A DNA stretch of 64,000 nt from Saturnia japonica (GCA_033032175.1 CM065313.1:496001-560000), one strand, 5' to 3'; shown: positions 1-12,204, numbered from the stretch's first letter. A program made the numbers and translations. Notes: a model not told the origin generated them from the letters alone.

Positions 1-1878
1 TTGAAAAAAAGCAATATTATATGACATGGTACATATGAGGTGTAAGGAATGTGGAGTAATATACTGAGGTGATAAGGCCATAATCTGCTTAAGAAAAGAT
101 TAAATATTGGCGAAAGTGGTGTCAATGTCAGAAGTGAAATCTTCATAACCAAACGCACCAGGATCAGAACCATTAACTTTAATCTCAAGTCAGATATTCT
201 TTATGAATGCAAAAAATGGCTCGTCAAGAACAATATTACCGACAGTTTAAATAAATAAATGTCTGCGATACATTCAAGAAATATTCTAGCGGCGTATTAT
301 TTCTAAAACTAAAATAATGCAGGTTGACTGTCCAAAAGATCATCAACAGAAAGGCTATTTTGAAACATCTCAAGCGAAGACTTGATAACACCATGTCCAA
401 GCAAAGTCTTTTGTGGCAGTTTACTGGCAAAAGAAGACCGCATCACTCCGAAACTACCTAGAGGAAAACTGTTGAAAAAAGGATGATTCAACTGATCTCA
501 GCTGGAATGAGATGGAAGATGCCGCGCAATATCGAGTTAAGTGGAGGAATTTTCTGGAAGCCCTATATCCCTTATTAGAAACTTCAGGATAATATCAGCA
601 TCATCAGTAATGCTGAGAATGGAATGATAGAGCTTATGCCCAACTAAATTTTTCTCTATTTGTGGTTGCCCGACTATTGGAATACCTTCATTCTAGAGAA
701 TATCGCAGACAAGTAACCTACAGAACCTAGTGTTGTGTTCCTGCAATGAGTAGGGTTTCCAAAGCTCCTTTGCGGGTTCAAGGTCGGCATCACGATAGTG
801 ATGGTTTTTCGCCACCTTTTTTGCATATAAAATATATCTACTATTGTATTATATAATGTTACGTAGTTGTTTACATTACGCTTAATGTTTACATGAGGGC
901 AGTGACTTGTCGATGATATTGACTCTTTTGTAATTGAAGTTTGGAATGCATTTTGCTTACTATCTGATAGAGCGATGACATTTTACCTAGCCTTCTTATT
1001 ACAAAAAAATATATATCATGTTTTACTCAGAGTTGTTTCATATATACTTTATTTCAATTTAGGATTGAACGCTGAATTAAGTACTAATCTATTACTTTAT
1101 AATATTAAGTAGTAAGAAACTGTTAATATGCATGCAATCCTACCTTTGTGAAATGGTCACTGAATTCCATGGGCGTTCTGTAGTAAAGAAAAAGAATTAC
1201 ACTCTCTTGTAGGGTCAGTCACTGATGATTTCTCAAGTGAACAACGGCTGATCGTAGCGATAATGCAAACACAGTCGAAACTTTCACTACGTCTACGTTT
1301 AACATTCAATAAACGACTGTAACTTTTGATTATGTTATTAATTGTAGTATCTTTTATTGATGGTATTTGTTGCTTATCATACAAAAAGCATTCGGATGTC
1401 CCAGAATGTGATGCAATTGTAACAATATAACAACGCGACGTATCGAATATGCAGTTTGGTCAGTGTTAATCCCGGTTCCGCTAACACGATACGGTTATGT
1501 TGCAAGTTCGTCGATAAACGGGCTGTCCATAAATTTTTATTACTTTGGTGTTGTTTATATTTGATATTGTTATTGTTGAAAACTTTTTATACGGGTTTTG
1601 TAAAGTTAGTAACTACAAGACAGGCAGACAGCAGAGGTGACTTCTGAAATGGATGCATACATCGACGGTTGCAGGAACGGTAATAATGTTATCATCAAAA
1701 TTAAAATAATCTTTATTCATTTTAGGCCCTAAGAAGTCATTTATGAAGGTTAAAATACTACTGCCTGTTCGGAAAATATCGGCAAGAAACTCGATCGGAT
1801 TTATGTTTTTTTTCCACTGTAAAAGTATTAATATAACAGGTAAATTAATAATAATTTAGTGGATACACAAAGAGAGAG
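1..1878. other. Unannotated AT-rich stretch
   Basis: No gene, RNA or mobile element is recognised here. On the minus strand between about 236 and 540 two overlapping frames stay open for 60-64 codons and read like one decayed coding stretch with frameshifts, but I cannot name a family. The rest is AT-rich and stop-rich on both strands. Confidence 0.4.
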
Positions 1879-2100
1879 TCACTTCAAGATATCACTACCA
1901 TTCACATAATGATCCACCCTATAATAACCTTTAGACAGTAAAACCCGCTTGACATGGTCCTTGAACTTGTTGTCCGGCACATTACTAATGTGCTTCGGAA
2001 TCTTATTATAGAACCTAACACTAATACCTAAAAAACTGTTATTAGTCTTACTAAATCTAAAACACGGTATGATTAATTTATCTCTATTTCTATAGTATTA
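1879..2100 (-). pseudogene. C-terminal fragment of a Jockey/CR1-like LINE reverse transcriptase
   Basis: Read on the minus strand this piece is open for about 70 codons up to a TGA at 1,881-1,879. It resembles the extreme C-terminus of insect Jockey/CR1-type ORF2 proteins: a basic start, then a block like SVRFYNKIP, a spacer, and a lysine-rich stretch (FKDHVKRVL) near the end. The reverse transcriptase core and endonuclease are absent, so this is a 5'-truncated dead copy. Fragments of the same general kind occur at 9,930-10,345 and 46,200-46,760, also minus. The family name rests on pattern recognition only; that it is LINE-derived is fairly secure, the clade is not. Confidence 0.55.
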
Positions 2101-2184
2101 ACATTGTGCTGATCTTTGACAATGCAGTCATCCATCCATTGACATACATATTATAATTGCGTATAATAACGAATTTCCAAGGGA

Positions 2185-2420
2185 ACTGTCTCATTAGCCT
2201 AGTGGTCGTAAGCGCCACTGCTATGCTCGAGTACCTGGATTCGATTTCCAGGTAAAGCAAAGTATTATTTGGTTTTTCTATGAAATTCTCAGTAGCAGCT
2301 CGGAGTTTAGCTTTGTGCCCGATTAACAGCAATAGGTTCGCCTCCTATTACATGGGACCTAAAAACATAGCCGGCGAACTGGGGGAGACATAAGTACATC
2401 TCTGCTTAACCGTGATTGTA
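2185..2420 (+). mobile_element. tRNA-derived SINE
   Basis: An A-box-like TAGCCTAGTGG (about 2,195-2,205) is followed some 35 bases later by a B-box-like GGATTCGATTTCC, as in a RNA polymerase III promoter inherited from a tRNA. The body that follows (TTCTCAGTAGCAGC, then CCTATTACATGGGACC) matches my recollection of a very common lepidopteran SINE. The copy has point changes and its tail is unclear, so the right border is approximate. It is not a tRNA gene: no cloverleaf can be drawn around the B box. Confidence 0.65.
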
Positions 2421-5400
2421 TGTAAATATGCTGAGATAATGGTAAACCTGGTTGTGGTGGCAACCACCACTCACACACTGGGTGCGATATTCTACCTCTG
2501 TAGATTAAGTGGACTGTATATTTTTAAACTGGTTGGAAGTAGATATCACACAAAATAACTGCCGAATATGATATACTATAACCGGGATGAAGGCTCACTT
2601 ACCTTTCCGCCGATGTTGCCGCCGATGATATTAAGTCAATCTCCAAGCCGAAATATGCACAACACCTTTTGATGCACTATACCACCGAAACAATTACAAG
2701 ATGCCGCACCGTTTGAGTAGAGTCGAGTTTGCCGAGTCCCACGAGCAAGTGACCAGTCATCGCCGGTTTTTATTGTTGGGGGTAATTTAAGAACAAAAAT
2801 AATTTTGCATACCCCCAACCAATTTATTAGCCCGAACACTGGTATTTAACTATTTTTGAGTTTTTCTTTGTGGTATATTTAAAAAAGACAACCTTCACTC
2901 CCTCTCTCTCTCTATTGATGTTGTGAACATGATATGTACTTAAATAATCCAGCTTTTTTGATTTATATGATCCTACATATCAACATTGGCTGACGATACA
3001 TACAATTTGTGAATCTTATTTACCTACACATACCTATATATAAATTTTCTACATCTACAACTCAAAATCTCAAACAAGTTATATAAAATTCTCCTACTTC
3101 AGCATAAGCCTTTCATTCGTACTTAAAAGGGTGCGAACTTTAATGTGCAATATAAGAGCTTTTTGAATAAAGGTAGATGCTGGACCCATCTTACATGAAA
3201 CTTTATGAATCTTGTTAACACTACGTTAAAATGCTGTTTATATTGTATATACTATTTAATAATACACGAGAAAACTTTATGATAATATAAAAACCGACAC
3301 ATTTAACTGAATAAATAATGAAACATGAAATATGGTAAGATTCTGTTAGAAGGTCGGTAGGACAAACCGCGCAAGTTGCACGCGGTGGTACGAGACATAA
3401 ATGCAGATCGGTTAAAATTAATCCTTGTTTCTACTCTCAAACAGGGTCGTTGTGTTGCAACTTTGCACATAAATACGGTGACAATATGTTATAATAAATT
3501 CGGATATTTCGATATCGAAATAATTTATTGAAATAACTAAACAGTCTAAATTCTGTGTCATAATTGATACGTTTAATTGTTTAGTTGATATAAAGACACA
3601 AGGTTTATGGGGTGTAAGGAATGTTGAACGATATTTACATCCTGAAGAATTAACAAGGATATGAAGATAGGGTTATGACACTCATTCCGACTGAATTGCG
3701 ATAACTATACCACTTTGAAAAAGTTTTTTGTTCGTCTTTTGTGTTTAGAGTACAGACTGTTATATTAGTGGCATAAATCGTATAATTTTCAGTTCAGTTA
3801 TCAACGCTTATCAAAGGATATTCATAGCTTGACGTTTGTATTTATATAAATACAGTAATTTACTTGCCATCACTTCCAAATCAGAGTTTTCCTGAATCAC
3901 TATTGTTAAAGGTAATTCGTAATGAAATGATTTTTATAATCTCTTATTAATTCGTATATGAAATATTATAATTAAACAAAGCATATACGCAGAATAATCC
4001 GGAAAAATTGAAAAATGGATGGACATTTTACTTTGTGCAGTTTTTTTTATGACGTGTTGATAAGTACATTGAGTTTTCGCCTGTTAGAATATTTTATTTC
4101 ATAATGTTTTTTTTTTTAATTATATTCTATTATTATGTTTCTATTAATATTATCCATAGAATAATATAAAAGTTGTACTCCCTAGAAACAGCAATGTATG
4201 TGGTGAGCCAATGAGATTATACTAAATTGTACTTAGTACCCACTTCGGGGGCTTCTCTGCATCGACGTAAAAAGTTCTACACAGCTGCGTCTTCAGCGGT
4301 AACTTTGCCGAACAACAGAATAACAGTCATTTGTGTTGCTTAGACCATTTTACTTCCAGCTTAATGAGTCTAGATATACATACTTCTGTTTTAAAGTGCA
4401 TTATGACCATAACATTCAAGTTAAAGTTCAATGAACTTGACACGTCATGTATAATTTTCGAATATAACTTTAATAGCATTGCACTGTGACATAATTGAAA
4501 TTATTTAATCTGGATTTTAAATCTGGCAACACTGATAAATATTGAAGACGCGACGCGCCGGTTCAAAATAACAAAACGTTCTGGAGGGTCATTTAGATTA
4601 TTCGTATTATAAAATGATATGTTGCGTTTAGTAAAAATATTTACTACATAAGAAGATTTAATTTAAAATATGGATGGCAATAATTTAATATTTAGACAAA
4701 TTATGTGTTAGTACGTATTGGTTTTTTGTAGAGTGTGGACGCTTTGTCTGATCTTTTATAGTAGTATTTAGATGTGTCAGTAAAACGATACGCCAAGACG
4801 CGTATAAAAATGTAAAATATTAGTTTAAACGAGTCAACAATACGCAACACAATTCCTCGTATAAATAATTCCGTTTTATGTTATTAGGTACCGCGTCGTA
4901 TCGCTCGCTAGTCGGCAACTCTAATGAGATTTCGATAAGGAAATTTACGTAAATGAAAACGTGTAACTGAATGCGAAAATTGAAAATTCGCTTCCTTATG
5001 GAAACGCTTCATTGAATTTTCGAACAATTTTAATGTATGTTTTAATTAATTCATAAGATATAGATACATTATCGTGAGCCGGTCAATGCGATCCCATGTT
5101 TGTGATTTCTTTATGATACATAATACATACAAATACAATACATAGATTAAAAAATTGCATTCAGTATACAGAGTGTATACAAAATGAGGTATGATACTGT
5201 TGAAGGTCTAATAATAACCATAGAGATCAGTTTAAAGCAAAGTCACCACTTGAAAATACAAAATACGGTTACAAGATCGTTACCTCAAAAGTCTTTATTA
5301 TTGTTATAATGGCAGTCATTTTAATATCTATATTAACAAATCTCTTTTTCTCTCTGTATAGTTAATATTTTTCCATAATTCCCGATAGTTCCTGTATGAA

Positions 5401-5435
5401 AGATACTAATCACAAATATGCTATTAAAAAATTAT
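2421..5435. other. Unannotated AT-rich stretch with one GC-richer island
   Basis: Mostly AT-rich DNA with no gene recognised. A GC-richer island at about 2,600-2,840 contains on the minus strand a good splice-donor match (AAAG followed by GTAAGT, at 2,606-2,597) after a short open frame. It may be part of a repeat. A second GC-richer patch at 3,340-3,440 was not recognised. Confidence 0.35.
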
Positions 5436-5560
5436 TGTTGTCTGTCGGTTTGTTTGTACGTCCGGATTTAACTTAAAAACAGCATGACCGATTTTCATAA
5501 AATTTTGTACACGGGAAGTATGCGTTATGAAGTATGCGACCAACGGTGTGCTCGCGGCTC
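5436..5560 (+). repeat. Interspersed repeat fragment ('repeat C'), copy 1
   Basis: About 100 bases align with a second copy at 17,026-17,115. Shared blocks are CTGTC-GTTTGT, then TCCGGATTTAACT and AAAAAC-GC-TG, then GGAAGTAT. Similar strings are common in lepidopteran genomes as the tail of a dispersed repeat. No coding capacity is visible and the family is not identified. Confidence 0.5.
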
Positions 5561-5874
5561 CACGTGCGTTTGTTATTACGAAGCAGTTATTTATTTACCG
5601 TAATTTTATTATTACTCATATTGTTGACAATTCATATGCCGTATCAATTGAGGAATGGCATGTATTCACCATATAAGTTTAACGACTCTTATAGTCTCTC
5701 AATTATGGTATGATACATGCTTACCCGTTTCGATTCTACGCTAATGAAAAATTAATTTAAATGAAATTTTAACGAGGATAGATTCTTGATTTTTAATCCA
5801 TGGTGTATGTAGTTTCTAACTATTCAGATTAGTTTAGTACTAAGTTATTTAAAAAAAAGTATGAAACAGCTTAC

Positions 5875-7490
5875 CGATCTAAATCCTCCGTGACCTTGCG
5901 GCTCAAATTACATTTATGGGCGGGACAGCAACAAGCGAGTAGTCTCCCTTATTAATATGATGAAGTAGGAAGGTATAGGAAGTAGATCCTTCTCCTGGCT
6001 TGAAGATATCTTCATGGCTCCGGAGAAGTTCCACAAGCTCTTGACGCTGATAAAGAGTTAGCATTGGACCCTCATCATATCTAAACAGGATGGAAGACAA
6101 ACACTAAATAAGTTCGCATTGGTTCCCTGTCCTCATAATCGGGCGGGTAAACCGAACTACTTCCTGATAAATGTCAAAAAGACGAAGCAAAGTCTATGAA
6201 TATCCCAGCAGCATATAGGAATTCAATTACTAAAAGAGTTATTAGGGTTTTCCTATCCGGAAAAAACAAAATCCGATTTTTAAATTCTCACCTGGCCGAA
6301 CAACTCCATCAGCAATCTTGACATATAACTCTCTCTTTGGTTCTGTAGGAAAGTCCCTTCTGTTTAAAAATATTATAAGGATTGTAGCAACTACTGAACA
6401 TTTAGCAGCGGTATCAATCAAGCGACGACTTGTAATAATCATTTGTATATTTATTTGTATAACTTGATACGCTTGCTCAGTACCAAGCGCGGTTAAGGAC
6501 ACTACCTTACACGCGTCAGCATAGCCAGCCACAGGAGCCTGTCGTGCTTGCTCCCAATCAAATGATTTATAACATGCAGAGAGCACGGGAACATTCACCC
6601 TGTAAGGTAAAACGTCATAAGCATTTTCTTCAAAGACGCTTCCACAACGATTATAAGTACTAATGAAGGCTTTAAAATAAGAAAATTTCATACCTGTACA
6701 CGCAGTGCATCTAGACATTCTAGACCGAATGTCTCTCTTCGCGCCTCATCCATTACAATACAGCGATTGCGTTGTTACATAATTATTATCACTACTAACA
6801 CGATTAATCTCTTTACATATTCATCACGAGAATGACCATACATTTTTCAATAAACACAGCGCTTTCGCGGTTTTGAATGTTTGGATTGTTCTATTGTCAC
6901 TTGTGACGATGTATATGTAGCGGATGTCTGTCTGCTAATTGTCGAGCGCTGCGTCGATGAACTCGTCGATGACCTCGGTGACCTTGAGAGACGCGGCGCG
7001 TACTTCGCGCTCGTTGTACAGACCTGATTGGCACAGGGCTGCACATTTTGTTGCACGACTCCTCGATAATTCTTGTTATGCGTGGCATCTCCTCAGAAGT
7101 TTTGAATTGCTCCCTGTGTACGTATTTTTGCACGCGACGATTAAGAAGACCTTTAACCGTGCCTAATTGTACTTTTATCGACAAATCTTCCGGTGATGAT
7201 TCGCCTTGACAAGATTTAAAAAAATCAACAAAAATTCGGTGCGGCAGCCTTCTATCTCCGTAAAAGTTAAATGGCGTCTGAACACGTAGTAATAATTTAT
7301 TTTCTTACTTCCAGCCACCAGTTGGTGGCGTTATGTGTCAGTAGCACATTGAGAAGCCCCGTAATCTATTTTCTTAATCTACCTTTTTACACTCCTTAAA
7401 ACTTTGAATTGCCTCGATGAATGCATCCACTGATTCGTCGACGTCACCATCATAGCGGGCGGTGTATAGAATAAAAGTGCCAGGGCGACG
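5875..7490 (-). pseudogene. Decayed Ty3/gypsy-like LTR retrotransposon (gag, protease, start of RT)
   Basis: Reading the minus strand from high to low coordinates gives a recognisable order. Near 7,480-7,390 is a gag-like N-terminus (RYDGDVDESVDAFIEAIQ). From 7,270 to 6,850 come broken, basic gag-like frames. From 6,718 to 6,242 is a 158-codon open frame with a protease-like LIDTAAKCSVV and later VKIADG. From 6,100 to 5,903 is the linker into reverse transcriptase (LLRSHEDIFKPGE, HHIN-GDYS, VAVPP). It stops before the RT palm motifs, and the remaining pol and both LTRs are missing. The protease active site reads DTA rather than DTG. Several frameshifts and stops show it is dead. Gypsy-like affinity is inferred from motif order; gag is the least certain part. 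Confidence 0.55.
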
Positions 7491-7785
7491 GCAAATTTTT
7501 TTGTGTGGCTTGTGGCTATGCGATTGCTTACAACCATTGGATACGGATGCTGGATGGGTTAGTTAGTGGTAAGTGGGCACTGCCTACCGCACTGGATGGA
7601 GTCCTGGACACTGTAAGGGTGAGCTATAACAGGTAAAATAAGATACTTGTAACTCCTGTTCCTGTTTTAGAGAAATAATAGTTCCAGTAACCTGTTCCAA
7701 AATAACAACCTGTTACGCTTTTTTAGGAACATAATATGTGGTAAAACTTGTAACCATAGTTAAGTATACATCGGCAACTTGAAAT
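7491..7785. other. Unannotated stretch between gypsy remnant and tetranucleotide array
   Basis: Nothing recognised. A 17-base string (CCAAAATAACAACCTGTT-like) near 7,696 recurs imperfectly near 8,012, just before the first mariner. Confidence 0.3.
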
Positions 7786-8012
7786 CGTATGCACTATCTT
7801 CCTAACGTACATTAAAATAACGTCTAACTCAATCAATCAACCCATCAATCGATCTATTAATTCATGAATCACTGAATCTATAAATCACTCAATCCATCAA
7901 TCAATCAATTCATCCATCAACCAATCCGTCAATCCATTGCTGAATCCATTAATCAATCCATCAACCAAACCATCAATCAATCAAACCATCAATACATCAA
8001 TCAATCAATCCC
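7786..8012. repeat. Degenerate TCAA/ATCA tetranucleotide array, left block
   Basis: From about 7,830 to 8,012 the sequence is an imperfect array of ATCA, TCAA and ATCC words in the same register. It is introduced by CGTATGCACTATC and CCTAACGTACA at 7,786-7,812. Both this lead-in and the array recur at 9,208-9,430, so the two blocks are direct copies flanking the minus-strand mariner. Confidence 0.75.
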
Positions 8013-8051
8013 AAAATAACAACCTCCAGTTACACTCTAATAGGCATATTA

Positions 8052-9105
8052 ATTAGGTCCTCACATAAGACATATTTTATATGGAAAAAGTAAAACAAAA
8101 AAATATTATGAAATGATACATTTATTCAATCGAAGTATCTACCATTATTATCTATGCACTTTCGCCATTTTATAAGTAGTTCATTCATTCCATTGCAGAA
8201 AAAATTGTGGGAGCGATAATGGGAGCCTTTGAAGGCGGTTTGGGCAGCCTCATCGGAATTAAATTTTTTTTTCTTGCAAGGCATTGTCCAAATTCCAAAA
8301 AAAGTGTTTATCTTTTGGAGCAAGGTCTGGGTCTGTTAGGTCAAGGTGTCGGAATTATTCCAACCGCTGTTCCTCTAATTTAGCGACGGTCTGCCTTAAA
8401 ATATGGGGTCTAGCGTTGTCCTGAAGCAGCAGTGGGCTATCTAGCCCACATCTATCTACATCACATGTATCTACATTGACCAGTCTCGGTTGTTTAACGG
8501 CTAGCTTTTCCATCTTGGTTTGCAATGTATTGTTCACAATACAGATCTGCCGTTATCGTCTGGCCAGATCTTAGGAAGCTGTAGTGTATGACACCAACAC
8601 CGGTCTACCAAAAATTCACCAGTATCTTTTTCTAAGTTATCTTTCGCTTGGGACAGGATTTGGCGGGTTCTCGTGGGTTCAACTACTGTGATTTCCTATT
8701 GTCATAAAGGATCCATTTTTCGTCATAAGTAACAATACGATTCAAAATTCCCTCGTTATTGTGACGGTTGAGTAATGTAACTCATCACTCAATACGTGTT
8801 TATTGGTGTGCTTGTCAGTTCATGCGGTGCACATTTCTCGAGCTTTTTCATTTTTCCAATTTGTTTTATTCATCACACCGAGGCCTGCCGCTAACTCTGA
8901 CGTGGTTTGCGATGGATCCGCTTCCACGATCACCTTTAACTCTTCATTATCAACTAGGGTCCACGGAGTTTGTTTCGTAGGTCATAAATTTCTAGAACGA
9001 CAACGTTGTAGCCAAAAACGTACCGTGCATTCTTTTACAGTAGCTTATCTATATACATCCTTAATCCTTCAAGCTGTTTCTGCAGCGCTGATGACACAGG
9101 CCTAA
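8052..9105 (-). mobile_element. mariner (DD34D) transposon remnant, copy 1
   Basis: The minus strand carries a heavily decayed mariner transposase. Recognisable pieces in order are the N-terminal helix (SAAETA, about 9,075), VDNEEL and VEADPS near 8,950, KQPRLVN, the second aspartate block (LLLQDNARPH, about 8,430) and the C-terminal end near 8,130. At the low-coordinate end, 8,054, a degraded terminus (TAGGTCCTCACATA) matches the termini of the copies at 10,459 and 59,948. The opposite terminus is not visible, so the copy appears 5'-truncated near its first helix. The family resembles the SETMAR/cecropia type. It lies inside the tetranucleotide array, opposite in orientation to the next copy. 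Confidence 0.8.
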
Positions 9106-9207
9106 TATATAATACCTACTAGATTAATACAAGTATAGATCGAAAACTTACAAAGAGAAAGAAATAACATAGTATAGGCTTGTGAACATGAGCCCATTTT
9201 CGTATCA

Positions 9208-9430
9208 TCGTATGTACTATCGGCCTAACGTACAACCCATCAATTAATCATTCCATAAATCAGTCAATCAATCAAACCATCAATCCATCAATCAATTTAT
9301 TAATTAGTCCATCAGTTCATCAATCAATCTATCGATCGATCATTCAATCGAAATCTATCAACTAATCAATCCATCAATCAGTCAATGAATAAAGCAATCA
9401 GTCCATCAACCAATCCATCAATCAATACCA
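9208..9430. repeat. Degenerate TCAA/ATCA tetranucleotide array, right block
   Basis: Lead-in CGTATGTACTATC and CCTAACGTACA (9,208-9,232), then an imperfect array of ATCA/TCAA words to about 9,430. It repeats the left block at 7,786-8,012. Confidence 0.75.
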
Positions 9431-9439
9431 CCTAAGACA

Positions 9440-9929
9440 TGTGCATGCAAGATTAACAAAGTATAATTAATACATACATACCACATTCATAATTTATACC
9501 AACAGTGTTGTTAATGTTTTTTATTTTATTTTATTTTTTTGTTTTTGTTGTATATTGTATCATTTTATCTTTTCTTTAGTAATTTTCATACATTCTCTGA
9601 CAGGACGTCCGTGCGTCTTAGGGCCTCTTATTAAAAATTGGTGCTGCAGTACATATTGCTCGCTTGTAAATGCATGCTGTGCGTTACGTTCATACCTGAC
9701 GCAAATTTAATTTCTTTTCTTTTTCCCCTTTATTGGGTTAGTTGAATGTTTCTATAGCTACATTACGGTCCACAAAAATATGCTAAAAGATCTAACTAAT
9801 TATTGGTAAATAATACAGCATGCACTTAATATAAGTAACTAACGTAATAAACAATAAAAAATTTAACTAACTAAAAAACTACAGTTAAACTAAACTAAAG
9901 CTATCTAAAGCATAACTAAGTAATTAGAT
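9440..9929. other. Unannotated AT-rich stretch
   Basis: A T-rich run (about 9,510-9,560) and AT-rich sequence. It may include the 3' UTR of the minus-strand LINE fragment that follows, but nothing specific is recognised. Confidence 0.3.
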
Positions 9930-10345
9930 TATTATTCGTTCACACGAGAAGTAGTGATAGATTTTCGGTATTTCGGCAAAATGTCCACATGATTAGCACT
10001 GTTATTAAACTTAAAGTGTTATATAATTTACACATTCTAGGAATAGGTGAGTTAATTCCAAGCACCGTTTTTCGTAGAGGCGAAACCAAGGAGTTATTTA
10101 TTATGATATGGAATCTAATAGGTATCTTATCTTGTAAGTAATCTTTGAAGAATTTCCGGACAATAAGTTTTATTTCTTATGATCTTATATAAAAATGTAA
10201 AATTCAAGATATCTCTACGTTTTGAGAATACTAGGTATAATTTTAAAATCTTTCATTCTATCTATATATGAATTGTTTATTCTTTGCTATACCTACAGAG
10301 TAGATCAAGTGATATAAAAATCTTTTTCTGTACACGTTCTAATCA
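9930..10345 (-). pseudogene. C-terminal fragment of a Jockey/CR1-like LINE reverse transcriptase
   Basis: The minus strand reads, with several stops and shifts, LERVQKKI, SKRRDILNFTFLYKIIRN, CPEILQ and then NSPIPRMC-LYN. This is the order found in the C-terminal region after the RT domain of insect Jockey/CR1-like elements (ERVQ-K-FL, RR-L-L-FLYK, CPELL). Nothing of the catalytic core remains. It abuts a degenerate CAGTCCGT array on its right. Confidence 0.5.
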
Positions 10346-10450
10346 GTCCGTCAGTCGTCAGTCTATCAGTCCGTCAGTCCGTTAGTCCGTCAATCTATCA
10401 CTCCGTCAGTCTGTCCGTCCATCTGTAAGTTGGTCAGTCATTCCGTCAGT
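10341..10450. repeat. Degenerate CAGTCCGT array
   Basis: Imperfect tandem words CAGTCCGT, CAGTCTAT and CCGTCAGT run for about 110 bases and stop just before the left terminus of the second mariner. Confidence 0.75.
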
Positions 10451-10458
10451 CTATATAT

Positions 10459-11716
10459 TAGGTCCTTACATATGAAATTAGCGTTTTGTCGTACTGACCA
10501 CTTTGATCTGAAATATCTCCTCTTTGCTTTAGAAATCCAAATTCAAATTTATAAATTCATTTAGCTGGGTACATTATAGTTTTGAAAACAGTCATTTTTT
10601 TTTTTTTTTCATATTTATTTTTTATTTCTTTTATTTTTTTCTTTGGCTACGCTTATTACCGCTCAATGGAAAACATGAAATATTGGTATATTTACGAGTA
10701 CGAGTTCTACCGTGGCACCAGTGCTGCAGAAACAGCTCGAAGGATTAATTATGTGTACGGTGCTCGTGTCACAAAAGAAACACCGTACGATTTTGGTTTC
10801 AACGTTTTCGTTCTGGAAATTTCGACCTTCAGAACCAACCCCGTGGATGGCCGGAGACCAAAGTGGAAAATAAAGAATTAAAAGCTATTGTGGAAGCAGA
10901 CCCATCATATAGCACTTCAGAGATACCTGCTGGCTTCGGGGTAAGTGATAAAACTGTAATAATACACATGAAAAAAATCGTGAAAGTAAAAAACTTGAAC
11001 GATGGGTACCTCATGAATTGACTGAAAAAAACTTGCAAACACGCGTCGACTGCTGTATTACTTTGCTTAACCGACACAATAATGAAGGGATTTTAAATCG
11101 AATCATTACTTGTAATGAAAAGTAGATACTGTACGATAATCGGAAGCGCTTGTCGCAATGGCTGAAGCATCGAGACCCAGCCAAATCCTGCCCTAAACGA
11201 AAATTGACTCAAAAAAACGAGAAAAAAAATCTGACCAAACGATTACGGCAGATATCTCTTGTCAGTAACTACAAACCATGAAGGAAAAAAAAGCTGCTAA
11301 ATAACTAAGATTGGTCAATCGCTCTAGGCCACTCCTGCTTCACGAAACGCAAGAAGACACACTGCACAAAAAACAACCACTAAGTTAGATGAGCTACAAT
11401 TGGAATGTCTGCGACATCCACCGTACTCCTCGGACCTTGTTCCAACATATTACTATTTTTTCTGGAATTTAGACAACTTCTTACTAGGAAAAAAATTCAA
11501 CTCCTATGCGGCAGTCCAAACCGCCTTCAAAGAGTTTATTGATTCTCGCCCCCATGGTTTTTTTAGTAAAGGGATGAATGAACTACCTACGAGATGGCAA
11601 AAGTACATAGATAACAACGGTGAATACTTTGGTTAATTAAATATATTTTACAAAAAAAAAAAAAATAACTTTATATTCCTCCCGTACTAAACGCCAATTT
11701 CATATGTAAGTACCTA
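10459..11716 (+). mobile_element. mariner (DD34D) transposon, copy 2, with both termini
   Basis: Both terminal inverted repeats are visible. The left begins TAGGTCCTTACATATGAAAT at 10,459; the complement of the right end at 11,716 begins TAGGTACTTACATATGAAAT. Over 31 bases the two agree at 28. TA sits at both outer ends, as expected for TA target duplication. The full copy is 1,258 bp, normal for mariner. The interior encodes a broken transposase: N-terminal YEYEFYRGTSAAETARRIN (from about 10,690), IVEADPS, a damaged middle, and C-terminal RHPPYSSDL, DNFLLGKKFNS and RWQKYIDNNGEYF to 11,634. Several stops and frameshifts make it non-autonomous. Confidence 0.85.
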
Positions 11717-11764
11717 TTATTTTGTATAAATGTACATATTTTACCGAATCAGTATAAAAAATGT

Positions 11765-12200
11765 AAATAGAATAAAGAATAAAGGAGTGAATAAATGGAT
11801 AATTGAATCATGAGGGAATGAATAAAAGAAATAAAGATTTATTGATTGAATGACTTATTGAATGAGTGAATAAATTAATCTTAAATGACTGATAGGATGA
11901 AACAATTAAGCATCATGAATGAATAGATTAATGAATAAGTAATTCATAAATGCATTAACAAATGAATTTATGAACGAAGGAAGGAAAAAATGAATTTACC
12001 AAATAATAACGGAGTGGTTCAATCAATTATGAATGAAAGAATAAATTAACGAATCAATAAATTAACGATCAGTCATTGAATCATGAAGAAATAAATGAAT
12101 GAAACAAAGAATGAATGACTGATTGAACGAAGGAATCAATGAATCATGAATGAACGAGTGAATCAATCAGCCATGAATTAATGAATAAATGAACGCATCA
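11765..12200. repeat. Degenerate GAATGAAT array
   Basis: Imperfect tandem words built on GAAT/GAATGA/TGAATAAA run for over 400 bases directly after the right end of mariner copy 2. Confidence 0.75.
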
Positions 12201-12204
12201 AATT

